This document shows positions 36,741 through 50,157 of a DNA stretch of 64,000 bases, piece by piece. A model generated the notes under the pieces. It saw nothing but the letters and a program-made list of their open reading frames with translations. It was not told where the DNA came from and did no database searches. How positions within the stretch are numbered: the stretch's first letter is position 1; each line of letters begins with the position of its first letter. This stretch comes from Rallus limicola (lineage: Eukaryota; Chordata; Aves; Gruiformes; Rallidae): positions 5,022,001 through 5,086,000 of the forward strand of contig JAKCOZ010000022.1 in NCBI GenBank assembly GCA_022605955.1, read 5' to 3'. The position numbers and the translations under genes were made by a program.

Positions 36741-37978
36741 GCGGACCCTGAGCATGGAGGCTCAGGATGGCTGCTTGGAGCGGTACCTCTGGTTTATTTG
36801 CCAGCAGGATGGTTTAATGGTTTATGAAGTGTTTTTCTTCTCATTCCTCCCGCTCAGAGAGAAAAGTTAGAAAGCTTCAGAGTAAACTTCAATGTTTTAT
36901 GAGGAATGGAGCTAATACAGCCTGCTTCCTGCAACTCAGTGTCCTTATCAGCCACCTGCAGCTGCCACAAATACCCACTATACCTACGAGGCAAGAGACA
37001 GCCCAGGGTCTGGGCCAGGGCTGCCTTCCTCCTCCTGCCCATCAGGGGAGCAATCATACCTGTCCTGGGCAGAGGAGGAGGTGTGCCAACCCCAGTCTCT
37101 CTCCTCGAACTTCTGCACTTTTATCAGATTTGAATAAAAGAAGGGACAGGTTTAAAAGTTATTGAGAGAACAGATAATCCAGTGATATAACCTTCAATGC
37201 CTCAAAAAGCTGGGCAGGTACTAGAGCTCTGCTGATCTTACTTAAAATGAACTGTTGAACTAATATATCAAGACACATATGATGCCAGGATTAGAGCTGG
37301 GACTCCGGTTTCTCCACTTAGAAGGATTAGAAGGGTGAAAGAGTTGCTCTTTCCAAGTTAAAAAGCCTTTTGGCTGAGCTCAGAAGCACACAGTGAGCCT
37401 GGTAACAAAACCAGATTAAAGTGATCAGTGGACCAGAGGTAAGTTTTGAGTTGCCTGGCACACAACCCTCTGCTTATTTTCACACCACCTTGTGTTGCTG
37501 TTTGAGAAATGATAATTCCTATTATTTTCCCCACCTATCATCAGTAATCTACTTCCTTTCCTGTCATGTACGTGACCTTTGTTGCAGAAGCATTAATATC
37601 AAAGGCCAAGCCTATATTGTCAATGCCACGTTTAAAAAGTGCTCTGTTTGACTAAAAATAAGCATAAAACTCTTTCACACAGACCAGAGGAGGCTTTTTC
37701 ATTAAAAAAACCCTCAGTAATTAACAATGAAAAGAGTCTCTTGAAACTTCTTCAGTTGGCTTTATGCAAAATTCAAAGCTAATTCTAGCTGCAGTCACGA
37801 AGTGTCTCTCTTTTGTCTAAGGGAATTGTACCACTACAAATACCTCAGTTAATGGTTCTTGGAAGACAGCACCATCTAGAAGATTGCACCTGATCCAACT
37901 CCTGAAGCTGAAGTTGCAGAGTTAAGTTAAGCATTAAATAAAGTAGACCACATGCAGGGTTTTTTTCAGTTTATGAAT

Positions 37979-38303
37979 TCATAGAATCACAGACTGGTCT
38001 GGGTTGCAAGGGACGCCAAAAATCACAGTGTTCCAATCCCCCTGCCACAGGCAGGGCCACCAACCTCCAGGCCTGGAGCTACACAAGGCTGCCCAGGGTC
38101 CCATCCAACCTGGCCTTGAACACCTCCAGGGACAGGGCATCCACCACCTCTCTGGGCAGCCTGTTCTAGCACCTCACCACTCTCTCTGTAAAGAGCTTCC
38201 CCTAATATCTAATTTAAACCTTCCTTCCTTTAGCTTTAATCCATTCCCCCTTGTCCTGCCATTGCCTACCCTTTGAAAAAGTTGATTCCCCTCCTGTTTG
38301 TTT
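37979..38303 (-). repeat. CR1 LINE 3' end
   Basis: TCATAGAATCACAGACTGGT, then GGCAGGGCCACCAACCTCCA, CCAACCTGGCCTTGAACACC and CCTTGTCCTGCCATTGCCTA. It is the same subfamily as 32104, and inverted to the plus-oriented 19840 copy, which lies on the other side of the 35824-35945 exon. Confidence 0.94.
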
Positions 38304-38753
38304 GTATCAATTCATGGCTTTGCATTGAACTAAACCCTGGAAGAAAGATTTTAAACATCTAGTTTTCTCCTATCTTGTTCAACATATTACAAGCAGCTAC
38401 TGATAATCTAAAAAACCCCTCAGATTTAAACAAATAATTGCTCCAAGAGTTACATGGTCAGCTACAGACACCACACGAGCCTTGAAAAACACATATGTAA
38501 GAAGCAGGTAGAGGATTTTCCACCACGAAACCACCAAGTTCTGATCACATTAAGGCATGAAGTTGACTTCTTGGTGCTGTGCTGAGATTTCTAAACCACC
38601 TTTTTGTTTCCCAGCTGTCACCTACTTTTTGGATGTGTGAAACAGATCCTTACACGCTTCACCTCAATTCTCGATGCTCCTGAAATGAAGAGTTATTCTG
38701 TCTGGTGCTTTTTAGTACTTAAAAAAAGGTTCAAACCTTGAAGCTCTACCTAA

Positions 38754-38769
38754 TTTTTTTTTTTTTTTT
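38754..38769. repeat. T16 homopolymer
   Basis: Sixteen T residues on the plus strand (A on the transcript strand), with no adjacent retroposon body recognised. Confidence 0.85.
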
Positions 38770-39981
38770 GCTGAGATTGAAAAGCCATACTACAAACTAG
38801 GATATAATTACATTGCAAACCACATGTTTAAGGAAGAGCATCTCTGAATAACCTTTCTACTCTGAAATCGTTTTGAGATGTCTCATTGTTGTAATTGCTT
38901 CTCATTAGCGCAGGTACAGAGAACCCTTTTTTCTTTAAATACTCACTGTAATTTGGTGCAATTTGTGCTCTTAATTTAGAAAGATTTAAATAAACATAAA
39001 ATTAGGTGTTTAAGTGATTGAAAGCTTCATTAATAAATGAGCAACATACTTGGCCTTCCTTTAAGCACATAAGTGTAATTGAAAACTTTGTGCATCGCAC
39101 CTCTCAGAAGTTCAAGTACATTTTCCCTCAGACTCTCATATTTTAGGTAAATAAGCTCAGATGGGAAAGGATTACCATAAACAAGAAAAGAAAATTGTTT
39201 AAATAGAAATATAAGTATTTTAATTACAGAGCAAATTAATCCTGCACTGTTGTGGGTTGTTTTTTTTTTCTAACCAGCCCCAAAAGAAACATGATGTTTC
39301 TCCTACAGCGCCAACATTTCATTGTACTGTCTAACACTGTCCTCCTTATTAGAAGCTTTTGTTCTCCTAATGGTGATTGATTGGTTCAGCATTATGGGTT
39401 TGTTGTTTTTCCTACTGAAGGCCATCAAGAACATGTCCACATTTTGTGGCTATCACATTAATCAAAGGGCAACAAAATCCAAGGACAAGAAGCTAACCAG
39501 ATGTTTTAAGAATGTGAGATGGGGGCTGTAAAATACACAGAAGAGAGGAAAAAAAACCAGTCAGTTTTGATTTGTGAGGTTAGTTTGTTTTGTGGGCAGA
39601 AATATGGTATTCTTAGAGGAAAAAAGCTTCTCCCCTGTCACCTGGAAGGAAGTAACCAGGAGTTATGAGACCTTAACATCTCTGCACTGCTTCCTCCTCT
39701 TGCCCAGAAGATCTCTACTGCAATAGCAGCCAAAGGGTTACGGTGCCTGCTCCCATATTTAAGGAGTGCTTTGCCTTCAAACAAACGTTCAGTGCTTATT
39801 AAGGAATGGGAAAAACAAGTCCTAAAAAGGGCCCTTTGCACTTTCATTCTTTCGGAAACCACACAACCGTGAGACCTTCTGTGTGACCACCACCGCTTTC
39901 ATCGTGCCATCAAAGACCAAAATTCATCCCACCAACACGTACAACAGAGGAACTAACAGGAAAGTCCAAAGGGCAACTGAC

Positions 39982-40042
39982 CCAAAATGGAGACCTTGCT
40001 TAGGAATTCTTCATACATCTTCCTCTTTCTCAGCGTGCTGCC
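39982..40042 (-). CDS. PRKAR1B: PRKAR1B coding exon: linker helix between cAMP domains
   Basis: This 61-nt exon encodes GSTLRKRKMYEEFLSKVSIL and the first base of a Glu codon, human residues 237-257. It is the C-terminal helical part of domain A leading into domain B. The sequence is identical to mammalian RI-beta. The acceptor is CTTTAATAACAG. The donor reads G|GTCAGT, with C at +3 instead of the usual A or G, so it depends on the AGT at +4 to +6. A 38-nt purine-only tract (transcript strand) lies about 80 nt upstream of the acceptor. Confidence 0.95.
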
Positions 40043-40122
40043 CTGTTATTAAAGGAAAGAGAAAAAGGAGGTAGAACATTACACAAAGTATTTTTATGAT
40101 TTCTTCCTACAGCTGCTCAGGG

Positions 40123-40160
40123 CTTTTTTTTTTTTTTTTCTTTCCCCTCCCTCCCCTTCC
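40123..40160. repeat. 38-nt polypyrimidine/polypurine tract
   Basis: On the plus strand all bases from 40123 to 40160 are C or T (T16, then CTTTCCCCTCCCTCCCCTTC plus C). On the transcript strand it reads GGAAGGGGAGGGAGGGGAAA followed by A-rich sequence, with three G-runs of three or more plus a GG. It sits 81 nt upstream of the 61-nt exon acceptor. Confidence 0.85.
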
Positions 40161-40258
40161 AAACCTTAAGCATAGCCAGTATAAACAGCCCAAGGCAAAT
40201 GTTTCCCTATAAAATGTCTGGGCAAGTTGTATTGCTGATAAGCGAAGACAGAAGGAAT

Positions 40259-40325
40259 CAAATTCAATCCTGGTGTAATTTCACTGACTTCACTGGTGTT
40301 ACTGGACACCGCAGATGAATTGTAT
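40259..40325. repeat. Ancient LINE-derived repeat relic
   Basis: AATTCAATCCTGGTGTAATT, then TCACTGACTTCACTGGTGTT and ACTGGACACC, match the general form of old amniote CR1/L3-like 3' ends (CTGGTGTAAATT...GACTTCAATGGTGTTAC). Family name is uncertain. Confidence 0.5.
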
Positions 40326-41641
40326 CCATTATTTACAGGCACTCATTTTAAAGCCAGAGCTTCATCAATTAACTGTTTAGCTAATTCAATATGTATCTTG
40401 TTACCAATGAGGCCCTGCTGGAAGGGAATTTGCAATTACAAAGTAGGATAAAACCTAAAGTGTCCCCCTCCCGGGTCCCATCCTTTTAGGTTAAAACCTC
40501 TTTAATGCCAGGAGTGTTTCCCTGTAAGCCTGGTTTGTATTCTGTATAGTGCTGGATGCACTGTTACTGCTGAGAAACCTATTCATATTATTATTGTAAG
40601 GAGATTTAAGCGTTTTGGAGCAGACAATCCATCACTGTATGTGCAGCCACCAGCACAGTTGTTCCCACCCTCCTAAGATTTTATTGTGTGATAAATTACT
40701 AAGAAGAAACCTTCTGCTTACACAGTGTTTGATCACTGCAGACAGAACCTGTAAGTAGTCATTCTAACACACACACTCCTGAAGGAGGTTCAGGTATGAA
40801 TAAATACAACAGTTTTACCAATACAAAACCACTCAATTCATCCTTAACTCCTTCTGCAGGAACACAAATGACTTATAAGAAAATCTTCCCCAGTGTCAAA
40901 GAGGAGCTCCAGGGTCTTCCTAAACCGTGCAGTTTATTCCACTGCTATATGACAGCTCACATCGTTTCTGCCTGGGTGGATTCCCCGTGGATGTTGAAGG
41001 CTGCCTGGTACCTGCTAGTCAAATCTACAAGGCAGGAGTACAGCTTAAAGGTGACACACTCATCTTCTGAGGAAAGGGGAAATAAAGATGGCATTTACTT
41101 ATGGGCTGGGCAGAAAAGACAGAAGCAAATGTCAGTGTTTGCCACAGAAAAAGCCACTTTTCCTCCTTTTCCAAGCGAGCACTGGTAAGTGCTGGAACCA
41201 GAGGTAGAAAGTGGGGATAGACAAAGGAAAAGGAGAAGAAACAGTTTAATCCCTGCTGCCAAAGCATCCAGAAATTCATGAGAAGAGGAAAGGCTGGTCT
41301 ACTAAAGTGCAATGATACAGTTGAGAATTTAATATTGTCCCTCTTCCTACACATGTTGTACAGGTAGGGCTTGATCCCACAACCACCAATGCAGTGGGAA
41401 GCCTTCCACCAACATCAACAGGCTTTGGCATCAGCAGAAGCTGCTGGGTGCTACCCTCTGGGGACAGCTCCCACTTGCACCCCTTTCCCCGGGCCATCCC
41501 TGTTCCGAAACAGCAGCAGCAACCTCAGAAGCTGCCCCTCTTTCCCAAGTATCTCTGGGTCAGCATCAGCATCAGCTACTGAGGTGTCCCACTCCGAACC
41601 CTGTTCATAATTTCCGAGTCTGGTGATGACAGTTCGCCTCT

Positions 41642-41716
41642 CAGCGATAGCATCGCTAACCCTCATCTGACCTCTCTGTCTGACAAACCTGGTTCTCAAC
41701 CTCAGGGGCCCCTGAG
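41642..41716. other. Two inverted repeats in close succession
   Basis: AGCGAT-AGC-ATCGCT (arms of 6, near 41643-41657) is followed by the perfect 16-bp spacer-less palindrome CTCAGGGGCCCCTGAG at 41701-41716. Function unknown. Confidence 0.5.
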
Positions 41717-41730
41717 AGCATTTGAAGTGC

Positions 41731-41772
41731 TAGAAAGAAAGAAAAAAAAAAAAAAAAAAAGAACAAAAAAGA
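41731..41772. repeat. A-rich tract
   Basis: GAAAGAAAG followed by about 19 consecutive A and then GAACAAAAAAG: a simple A-rich repeat. Confidence 0.85.
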
Positions 41773-44700
41773 ACTTCAAACGGAGGAGGCTCTGCAAACC
41801 ACGCCAGGTCCTGACAGCTCGCTGCGAGGCAAAGAATGGAAACCTGGATGGTGTGCAGTTGTTGCTTTCCTCCCTGCAATCCAGTGGAAACGAGAGCAGC
41901 AAAATTGACAGCTGTGGAAAACCAGATTGGTGGTTTAGTTTGATGGGCTGGGGCACCCAGGGACAGATGTGGAAAATGCTTTTTAAGTGACTTGCGGACG
42001 CAGATGAATTTTAAGAAGCAGTAATCAGTAGCCATAAGTGATGCCTGACCACAGCTTCGAGTATTTAGAGACACAGACAAGACCCAGGAAGGGAAGAACT
42101 GCAGGCATCCCACCTGGTCTGGAGAGCCAGAGCCCATCACATCCTACAGGAAAATGGGTGGGTTGGTTCTTGGCTAAACTAAGCCAGGGCAGCCGTACAG
42201 AATCCGCCGTGAAGACAAGTGCAAAAGCAAAACTGGAGTGGAAAGAATTAATTAAATATGCTATTATCATTTTTTGTGTTATGACAGTATCTTCAGTGGG
42301 ACTCTAGTTAATGTTCTGTGTCTCAGAATGATGCCACAAAGGTAAAAGAGAACAAGAGCCTATGGAAGAACTGGTCGTTGAGGCTTATTTCGCAGCACAC
42401 ACAAGGTGGCCCAACTGATGGCTCGTGACCCAACCTGACTTACTGCTCAGTGGAACTATTTCCATGGATCTTCTAGAAGCAGCAACAAATCACAATAACG
42501 ATATCTGCAGACTAGGAGATACTATGAAAGCTTGCCAGGACAGGCAAGAAACAAGAAGTAACCTAGAGACATTCGAAATGGACGTAGAAAATAACAGAAT
42601 GAGCTTCTGGTTGGAAAATACAGCTAAGAAATGCAAGGGGGGAAAAAAATTCAAAACACAGATGTTTAACAACTGGAAGAAGACTGGAGAGTTGCAAAGC
42701 TGAAAACGATTTACTAACAGTAGGTGAGACCTGGTTTGCAACATCAGACTGCAACAAAGACATAGCCAAGGCTATTTTGATTTGTATACTCAAAGACATC
42801 ACCCAGGAATGAAGTTTAGAGGCTCCATCTCCATGGCTCAGATGTGATGGCGCCTGGCATACTACCCTCTCAGTACCTCTTCTCCAGAGGAGAGCCCAAG
42901 CAAAAGAGAGCCTGAAGAAATGCTGAAACCCTTGGTGAGAGCCAATAAGGAAGGAGCAAAACAAATTCAGCCTGTGTAAATCAGCTTACACTGGGACCAT
43001 GGGTATGTCATGCTCATAGCTAGCACACATTGTTGCAAGGGTTTTAAGTAGACAGTGATAATCATCAAATATATGACAGAAAGGGCAATTTAGTACAACA
43101 TAACGACAAAGTAATGAGAGGAAATTAAGAAAATCTAATTTAAGATCAATATTTAAAAAAAAGTTTTCCCAAACTAGGAATTCTTCTCTTGCAGAAAAGT
43201 TTCCCAAGGGAAGCAGCAGAAATTGTACTGCTTGAGCCAGATAAAAACAATAGTAAATGTACATGAATAATTCCGTGCTGGCAGGGTTCTTGATGGCATG
43301 TTTGAAAATGTCTTCATTAATTCTGATTTTTCTAACCTATTAATATCTTGTTTGAATAGTCTCTGCTTCTCCCTCTCCCCCCCTTCCCTTTGTTCACTTT
43401 CTCCCTGGTTCTGAGCTGTCAAGCACAAGCTCATCTTCTTAAAGGCAGTGGTTCCCACTAACTACGAAGCCTCGTTAATATTCTAAGCTGCAATGCTCCT
43501 CCCTGAAACAGTCCCAAGGAGAACCGAGATCACTCGCGTTTCCCAAATCCACCCAGCAAAAGCCTCAAAGCCAGTTTTAGGACCACTTGCACACACAGCA
43601 AGTCCTAGGCTAAGCTTAAGCAACACACAGGCTAGGTTGAGGAGAAGAACAAGTGCCCCAGATATTATAACAGGTCTTGTTGAATAGGACTGCTGCATCT
43701 CATTTCCAACTGCTTCTCTGCTTTCCCATTTTTCTTCCAATTTTTCTTCCTACTGCTCAAGTTTAATCTCTTCCTTTCTTCCCCTCTGCTTGCCTCTCCA
43801 CTTTGTCCCTCCAGCACTCTTCATGTCTTCTTTCTTCCTTCATTTTTTCAGGTGGAGTTGATCAGGTCTTTCCAAGAAATCCCCACCTTCAGTGAGAAGG
43901 CCAAACAAACGGTACCAAAAGGCAAAGCATAGCTCAAGTTTCATATAAAAAGAGTTATCCTGGCAGGAGGTGCCAGAATGGCCTTTGGGACTGCTCCAAT
44001 CCCATTTAATCCCTGCCTAAACCTGATATGGAAAGATGCTTTGGGTGTGCATTCTTGCAGGAACATGAGTGAGTCACCGTGCACACAGGCCATGGAAACA
44101 GAACAGCCCGCAAGATCCCGGTGCTGTGTTACACAGATGTCCTATGGACTGCAGGGTTTGGAGTTGCTTTATTTTTTTGGCCACTACACAACCTACATTT
44201 TATGGCAACACCAAGTCCTCCTGACTTTATTTTATCTGAGTAGAAAAAGAGACTTTATTAAAGAACTTCTCCTCAGGTTCTAAAGCTGTGAAAAGACAGT
44301 GAGCCAAAGCCACATAAATAAAATCAACCTTAACTTTAGGAACTAACCTTGATTTGTGATGACTTACATCCTAATATTACAACTCACTTTCAGTGAGCAA
44401 AATTTGCCTAACAGGCAAAAAGTATTGGATCCCATGCAACTCATTCCCAGAGCCAGGTATCTCTATGGACCCTGGGAACTAGAAGATAGTTAAATTATCC
44501 TGAATCAAGCCTTCTTAAAGGAGAAATTACAAGAAATTAATACTTCAAATTTCCTCAGTCTGGGAACTGAATTGTCTGGGGGATCAATGTGATGTTGGGA
44601 TACAGACATTTGCTTCTCTGGTATTTGTGGTATTTGCTATATTTAGAATACAAATATTGTACTACCCTGGGATGTTCCCCGCTCCACGATGCTCTTGAAT

Positions 44701-47700
44701 CCTAATTGCAAAAGAAGAGACCAGCAACATTTCAGCAGCTTAACTGCATGAGAATCTGGTGGCAAAAAAGTCCTTTGCTCCTCTCCCAGAAGAATGTAAG
44801 TAAATAAATACTGGATATATACATAAATACGTGTGTGCACTTGTGTGTGGGTACACCGAGTACATATGCATAAAAATACTGCGAGAGTGAAAAGTATGCA
44901 ACTCAGAACAGATAATTTTATGAAATAAATGGAGCACACAGATGGACAGATAATTTGTGAGTGTACTGAGGGGGGAACATGCTGAAGTGTTGTTTTGTAA
45001 TCCATCTTGTACAATGAATTTCATAGTATACTTTGTCAAGGACTGCAGCGACAGCCAAGCAATTTCACTGCAACTCCTGACCAAAAAAAAAACCTCACCA
45101 AAAAACCCTGCACCTATCCCAACATTTGCAATCACCACAGCTGCTAAAACAAACTTGGATGTGACCTTGAAGCCATCAGGGTACCTAAGATGAGACAATG
45201 AAATATAAATAAATATATCTGTTTTTAAAAAAGCTTATTTTCGGACAGGCTAAATAATAAATGGATGACAAGTGTAACTAAAAGCCAGCAGGAACTTCTT
45301 CCATCAGGCTTTGTCCATCCAAAAAACCTGAAAACCCAAAACTCCCAAACCTCTGGAGATGCATTTTATTCATACCATAAACCAGTCAGGCTCAATGAGA
45401 CACCTCAGTGGGGAGAACAGTGCTAAGCAAAAATAAAACCCTAGAAATTACTAAATGCAAAGCAAAAGACCCAAACCAGCCTGCAAGGAAAAACGATGCA
45501 GAGACTCAAGTGTCTCATGACAGAATAAAACCCTTCTGGCAAGCATGGATCTGGGGGCATGATTTGCAAATAAATATTTACAACTGGAATAAAATTTCAG
45601 CACTAAACTGAGAAAACATGGGGCTGGTCATGGCTGGGAAGGAATGCAGACAAAAGAAAAAACTACCTCGGGTTATGGAGGGGCCTTATCTGACTACAGA
45701 AAGAAATGGAGCTTTGGGAGAAAACAGGTCACTGAGCCCATGGACAGAAAAGATTTGCAAACAGAAAATACAAAAAGAAAACCCTGCTCATTAGTTTGTG
45801 GGGTTTTTTAAATTTGGTTTTAAAACCAACTTAAATGACATATTTCAAAAGATACCCTCAACGTTCCTACTTCTTATTTAAAGGCAGAAGTGTTTCTGCA
45901 TCCAAAATATCCAGCAGCTTTCTAGAAACATAAGGCTGGAGGCTAAATGATAGGAAAATATGTTCTGGGGACTTGAAAAGCAGCTACTACTACATCTTGA
46001 AGCTAAGTACAGCAAAACCAGCCATGTAATGGTGGAGTTAGCTTCAAGTATGAAATGCAGTCACTGAAAGATGATGTAATTAATTCTTAGGCTCAGGGAA
46101 ATGTGCAGAGATCCACAGTAACCTGCCCTCACATGAACAGACAGACAGGTGCCTCTTTTCACCTACAGCAAAGAAATTATCCACGCTGCACCTACGAATA
46201 AATGAAAAGCTGATGGGGTTGATGTAGTCTGGGGGGGTAAATTGTATTTGCCATGGACAGTGCTTAAAATTTGACAATTTCTGTACCTGCAGCAATTAAC
46301 TCACTGAGCTACCTGAACTACTTCCTGTCTAAGTGTTGGGAATACAACAATTACACTGTCTGGGTACCTAATGCAGTGTAACAGGCCACCAATTTTTCAT
46401 GGCCCCAACAGCAAAAAAAGCACAGGAAGAGAGAGAGGGGGGGCAAATACCTCCACGTTAAGTTAAAGGTCTCATCAACTGCAGAAACTGAACTTGGTAG
46501 GCTAGGTAGAGCAGTCATTTTCAGTGAGTATGTATATTCAATTTAAAAACACTTAGCACTACCCTAGAATCAAAAAGAATTCTATCTGGAATATTCAAGT
46601 TGCATGTGTGGCTAACACTAGCATTAAAAACATGGTCTTCTCCTCTTGGGACTTTAAACTCTTTTAGTAAAATCCTGTCTCTGCATCAAGCCTTCATCTT
46701 CTGAGGGCTGCTAGCAGATGGTCACACGACCAAAACAAAAGCTCACAGGGTTGGATGATGCTAGGTACCTCTACTTTCACCGGTGCTAAAACCAAAATTA
46801 CCTCCAGGCTACAAGGCCTGTGAATCTGGCCCTTCAACTCCTTAGTAGCAAGGTTACAGGCAAATGTAACAAGCTAGGCTTAAAAAGCCAGGGAATACGT
46901 AGCTGACCCTAGTATTTATTTCCCTCCTACATTCCTTCTCTTTTTAGCCCCAGGATTCTTCCTCACAACATGCATCCTAGAGGCCCCTCCACTGCATCCA
47001 TGTAGGACACATGACAAGGAAGTTGAGTGTGCCTTTTAATTCTGTTAGGAAGTTCTCCTGCTCTATGCTTTAGAAATATCTTGCAGAAAAGTCTCAGTTA
47101 CTACTGCCTGCTTCCCCAGATGGGGAAGCACTCAAAAAACTATTCATCCTGTTTCTCCACACAAGAGAAGACAGTACACTTCTCATCACTGTCCCTCTAT
47201 TTTGTCTTGGAGTCATCAGGCTGAATATTTTATGGTAAAGGAACTTCCCATCAGATGTATAAAGATCACTCATACACTGTCACTTAAGAACTAAGCATTT
47301 AAGTGTAAAATCTACACATTCCTTTGGCTAAATTCTCTGATATCCATGACATCCCCTGGAAATACAGATGATCTCAAAATGCACACTCCATTGTTATTCT
47401 GAGAGCACAGCACAACTTCCCTCAGATCAGAATTAAACAATGCAGCTTTTAGAGACAAGCCCTATTGAGAAAGAAGCTTTACATAGAGTCATGTCTGTTA
47501 ATTATCAAAAAGAAAGGAATATTTTATGGAGAAGGAAGATACACACATGGACATTGGAAACAAACTTGTAAAAAAAGTTATGACACTGCTGAAGTTAATT
47601 ATCTGTCAAAGTTTCCATTATAAACTTACCACTCCAGAACCAACAGCAAATCCATAAACTAGCACACACCCCAGGTGCCCAAGAAGGTCTGTTGAGCTTT

Positions 47701-48120
47701 GCTGCAGAGATGAGGGAGTTTGAAAGGAGCAGAGCAGGGAATCCTTAGCAGGGATGGACGGTGCAGCTCCCATCCTATGATACATGTGGCTAACAAAGAC
47801 AGAGGGCCCAGTCCAGCCGAGACCTGGGGGGCTTTTTGCTGACCTTGTATTGCCTGCCCTGAAGGGTACAATACAAGTTCAAAGACTTATAAGCAAGGGG
47901 TAGGTGCTGAGACAGTTTGAGGCTCACAGGAAGAGGAGGATTTGCATAGCTTCGGTGGGTAACAGAGGCCTCCTGAGGTTTCCATTCACATACAAAAGTT
48001 ATTCATAATGTTATTCAATTGCATTTCTGACTCAGCATCTCTCTGCTGAATCTTGTCCCCTTTTCCCTCAGTTCACTTATCTAAGTTACTCAGTGTTATT
48101 GTCATGGCCTCTCCCTTTTA

Positions 48121-48399
<279 letters not shown>

Positions 48400-49743
48400 C
48401 TACCCCAGCACAAGAGAAGAGGGGGGGGGGAAGACACAAAACCACTTTGGGGACTGCATTGCAATTTTCTTCCTACTGCCAGTTACCTCAAAATTAGCAA
48501 TTTCCTTTCTAATCGTCAATGCTGAGGATACAGAAGGAAAACAAGAGCGCAACAGTTTCCGCAGTTGGTCCCCAAAGAGGGCAACAACCGGCTTTGTGGA
48601 CAGAATTTCAAGTCGTCTTGTTCAGTACAATGACTGTATTTACTCTCTGAGTTTCCAGCTCCCATGGTTAACTGGCATCGTGCTTTCCCTCTTGTGTTCA
48701 AGGCTCAGACAGTCAACAAGCAGAACTGTCACAACTTTGGCTTTTTATTAACACTGTCAAACTTGAAAGGCGGGAGATTTGTTGGTATGTGTAATGAGGT
48801 TTGCTGAAAAGCACCACGGCCATGAAATGAAAAGCAGTCAAAACAGGGAAACATCTTTTGAGAAAGAACATTTTTTTTTCTTCCCTAAGCCTAGTGCCTC
48901 AAGCAACCATTTAAATATAAATATTGAGATCTCCTTCCCCCTTAGCAAAGGCAACTAAGTGCCTTGGACTTGAGAAGCTATATGGAGAATTACCCTTAAC
49001 GTCACCACTATAGAACTTAAGAAGCATCACTGGACCCACAGCCCACTGAGATAACACATCCTCTCCCAACACAGTATAGATCAATCCCACTCCCACCGTA
49101 TTTGTCCTGGATGACATCTAATTTGAGAAGAATTCCTAAAACCTTCTACCTGAGAAAGGACTGATGCAGCTGGGCTGCCTTTTCCTCACCATTCATGGAC
49201 AATACAACTCATAAGGCATAATAGTGTATTCAAAGACTGGCATGGGTTGTGTATCCTGCAGCTTGCTTGTAGGCTTGCTGCTATAAACCTACACAATAAA
49301 ACCTTTTCATTCTGTTAATCTGTCTGTGAGTTTAGAGGGTTAGGAAGGCTGCACGCATGTACCCAGGGCAGAATATATTCCGGTCTGTTACAGTGCAATA
49401 GCAACAGAAATCAGCCAGACTGAATTTGTCTGGAAGTTCTGAGAAGAAAAGCCATGAAGAAAATACGTGGGTATTCTCATCTTAAGTAGAAAAATACAGC
49501 AAAGGGAAAGAACATAACCTACTACCAATTACTGAGTAACAGAACAGCAGTTTTTAAAAAGATATATGAATTAGGGCTGGGTTCAAGCTGGGCATGAGAA
49601 AAGATGGTGACCAAAATAAATGGGCTGGGGTCGAAATTCAACAAACTGCCAGTATTCATTTTATTTCTATCTTCATTTTATGATGAAAAGCCATATTACA
49701 AACTACAGCTGGAAGCAATCCCAATTTATCTTCCCAATATTCA

Positions 49744-49796
49744 ATTAAGATCTGATCCAGCTCCTACTGAGGTCAGTGAAACAGTTTCAGTAGGAG
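49744..49796. repeat. Ancient LINE-derived repeat relic
   Basis: GATCTGATCCAGCTCCTACT, then GAGGTCAGTGAAACAGTTTC and AGTAGGAG, closely follow the old amniote repeat pattern GATCCAGCTCCCATTGAAGTCAATGG...GGGAG. Exact family uncertain. Confidence 0.55.
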
Positions 49797-50139
49797 AGGG
49801 ATGAGGCCATGGAGCAGTTCAGCTGATCAAGAGCTGTACTTGCATCACTGCTGAACTCCAGGCAGCATTGAGGCTCTCCGTGTTCCTGCAGCATCGGAGG
49901 ATCAAGGTTGAAACTAATCCCAAACAGGCAGGTGGTAGCAGACTGCCAAGAAAGAGCTCAAGCCACAAAAGCTACAGCTTCATTTCTTTGCCATGCCAGA
50001 ATGACTGTCACACAGAAGAATATCACGCGAGAGCATAGCAGCAGCACTTCCTTTCCAACTTCTACACTCATTGCAGAAAGAACATTGACAGCACATTAAA
50101 TCTCCTTTTCATTTTCCTCACAATTAAAGACATGAAAGC

Positions 50140-50157
50140 AAAAAAAAAAAAAAAAAA
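50140..50157. repeat. A18 homopolymer
   Basis: Eighteen A residues on the plus strand. A T-rich tract begins at about 50235, giving a potential A/T inverted pair. Confidence 0.85.

Noticed and set aside
36401..36827. Repetitive open frames on both strands (about 110-140 codons) that look like repeat proteins
   Set aside because: They are created by the 21-bp minisatellite, whose unit length is a multiple of three and lacks stops. They lie inside an intron and have no independent gene signals.
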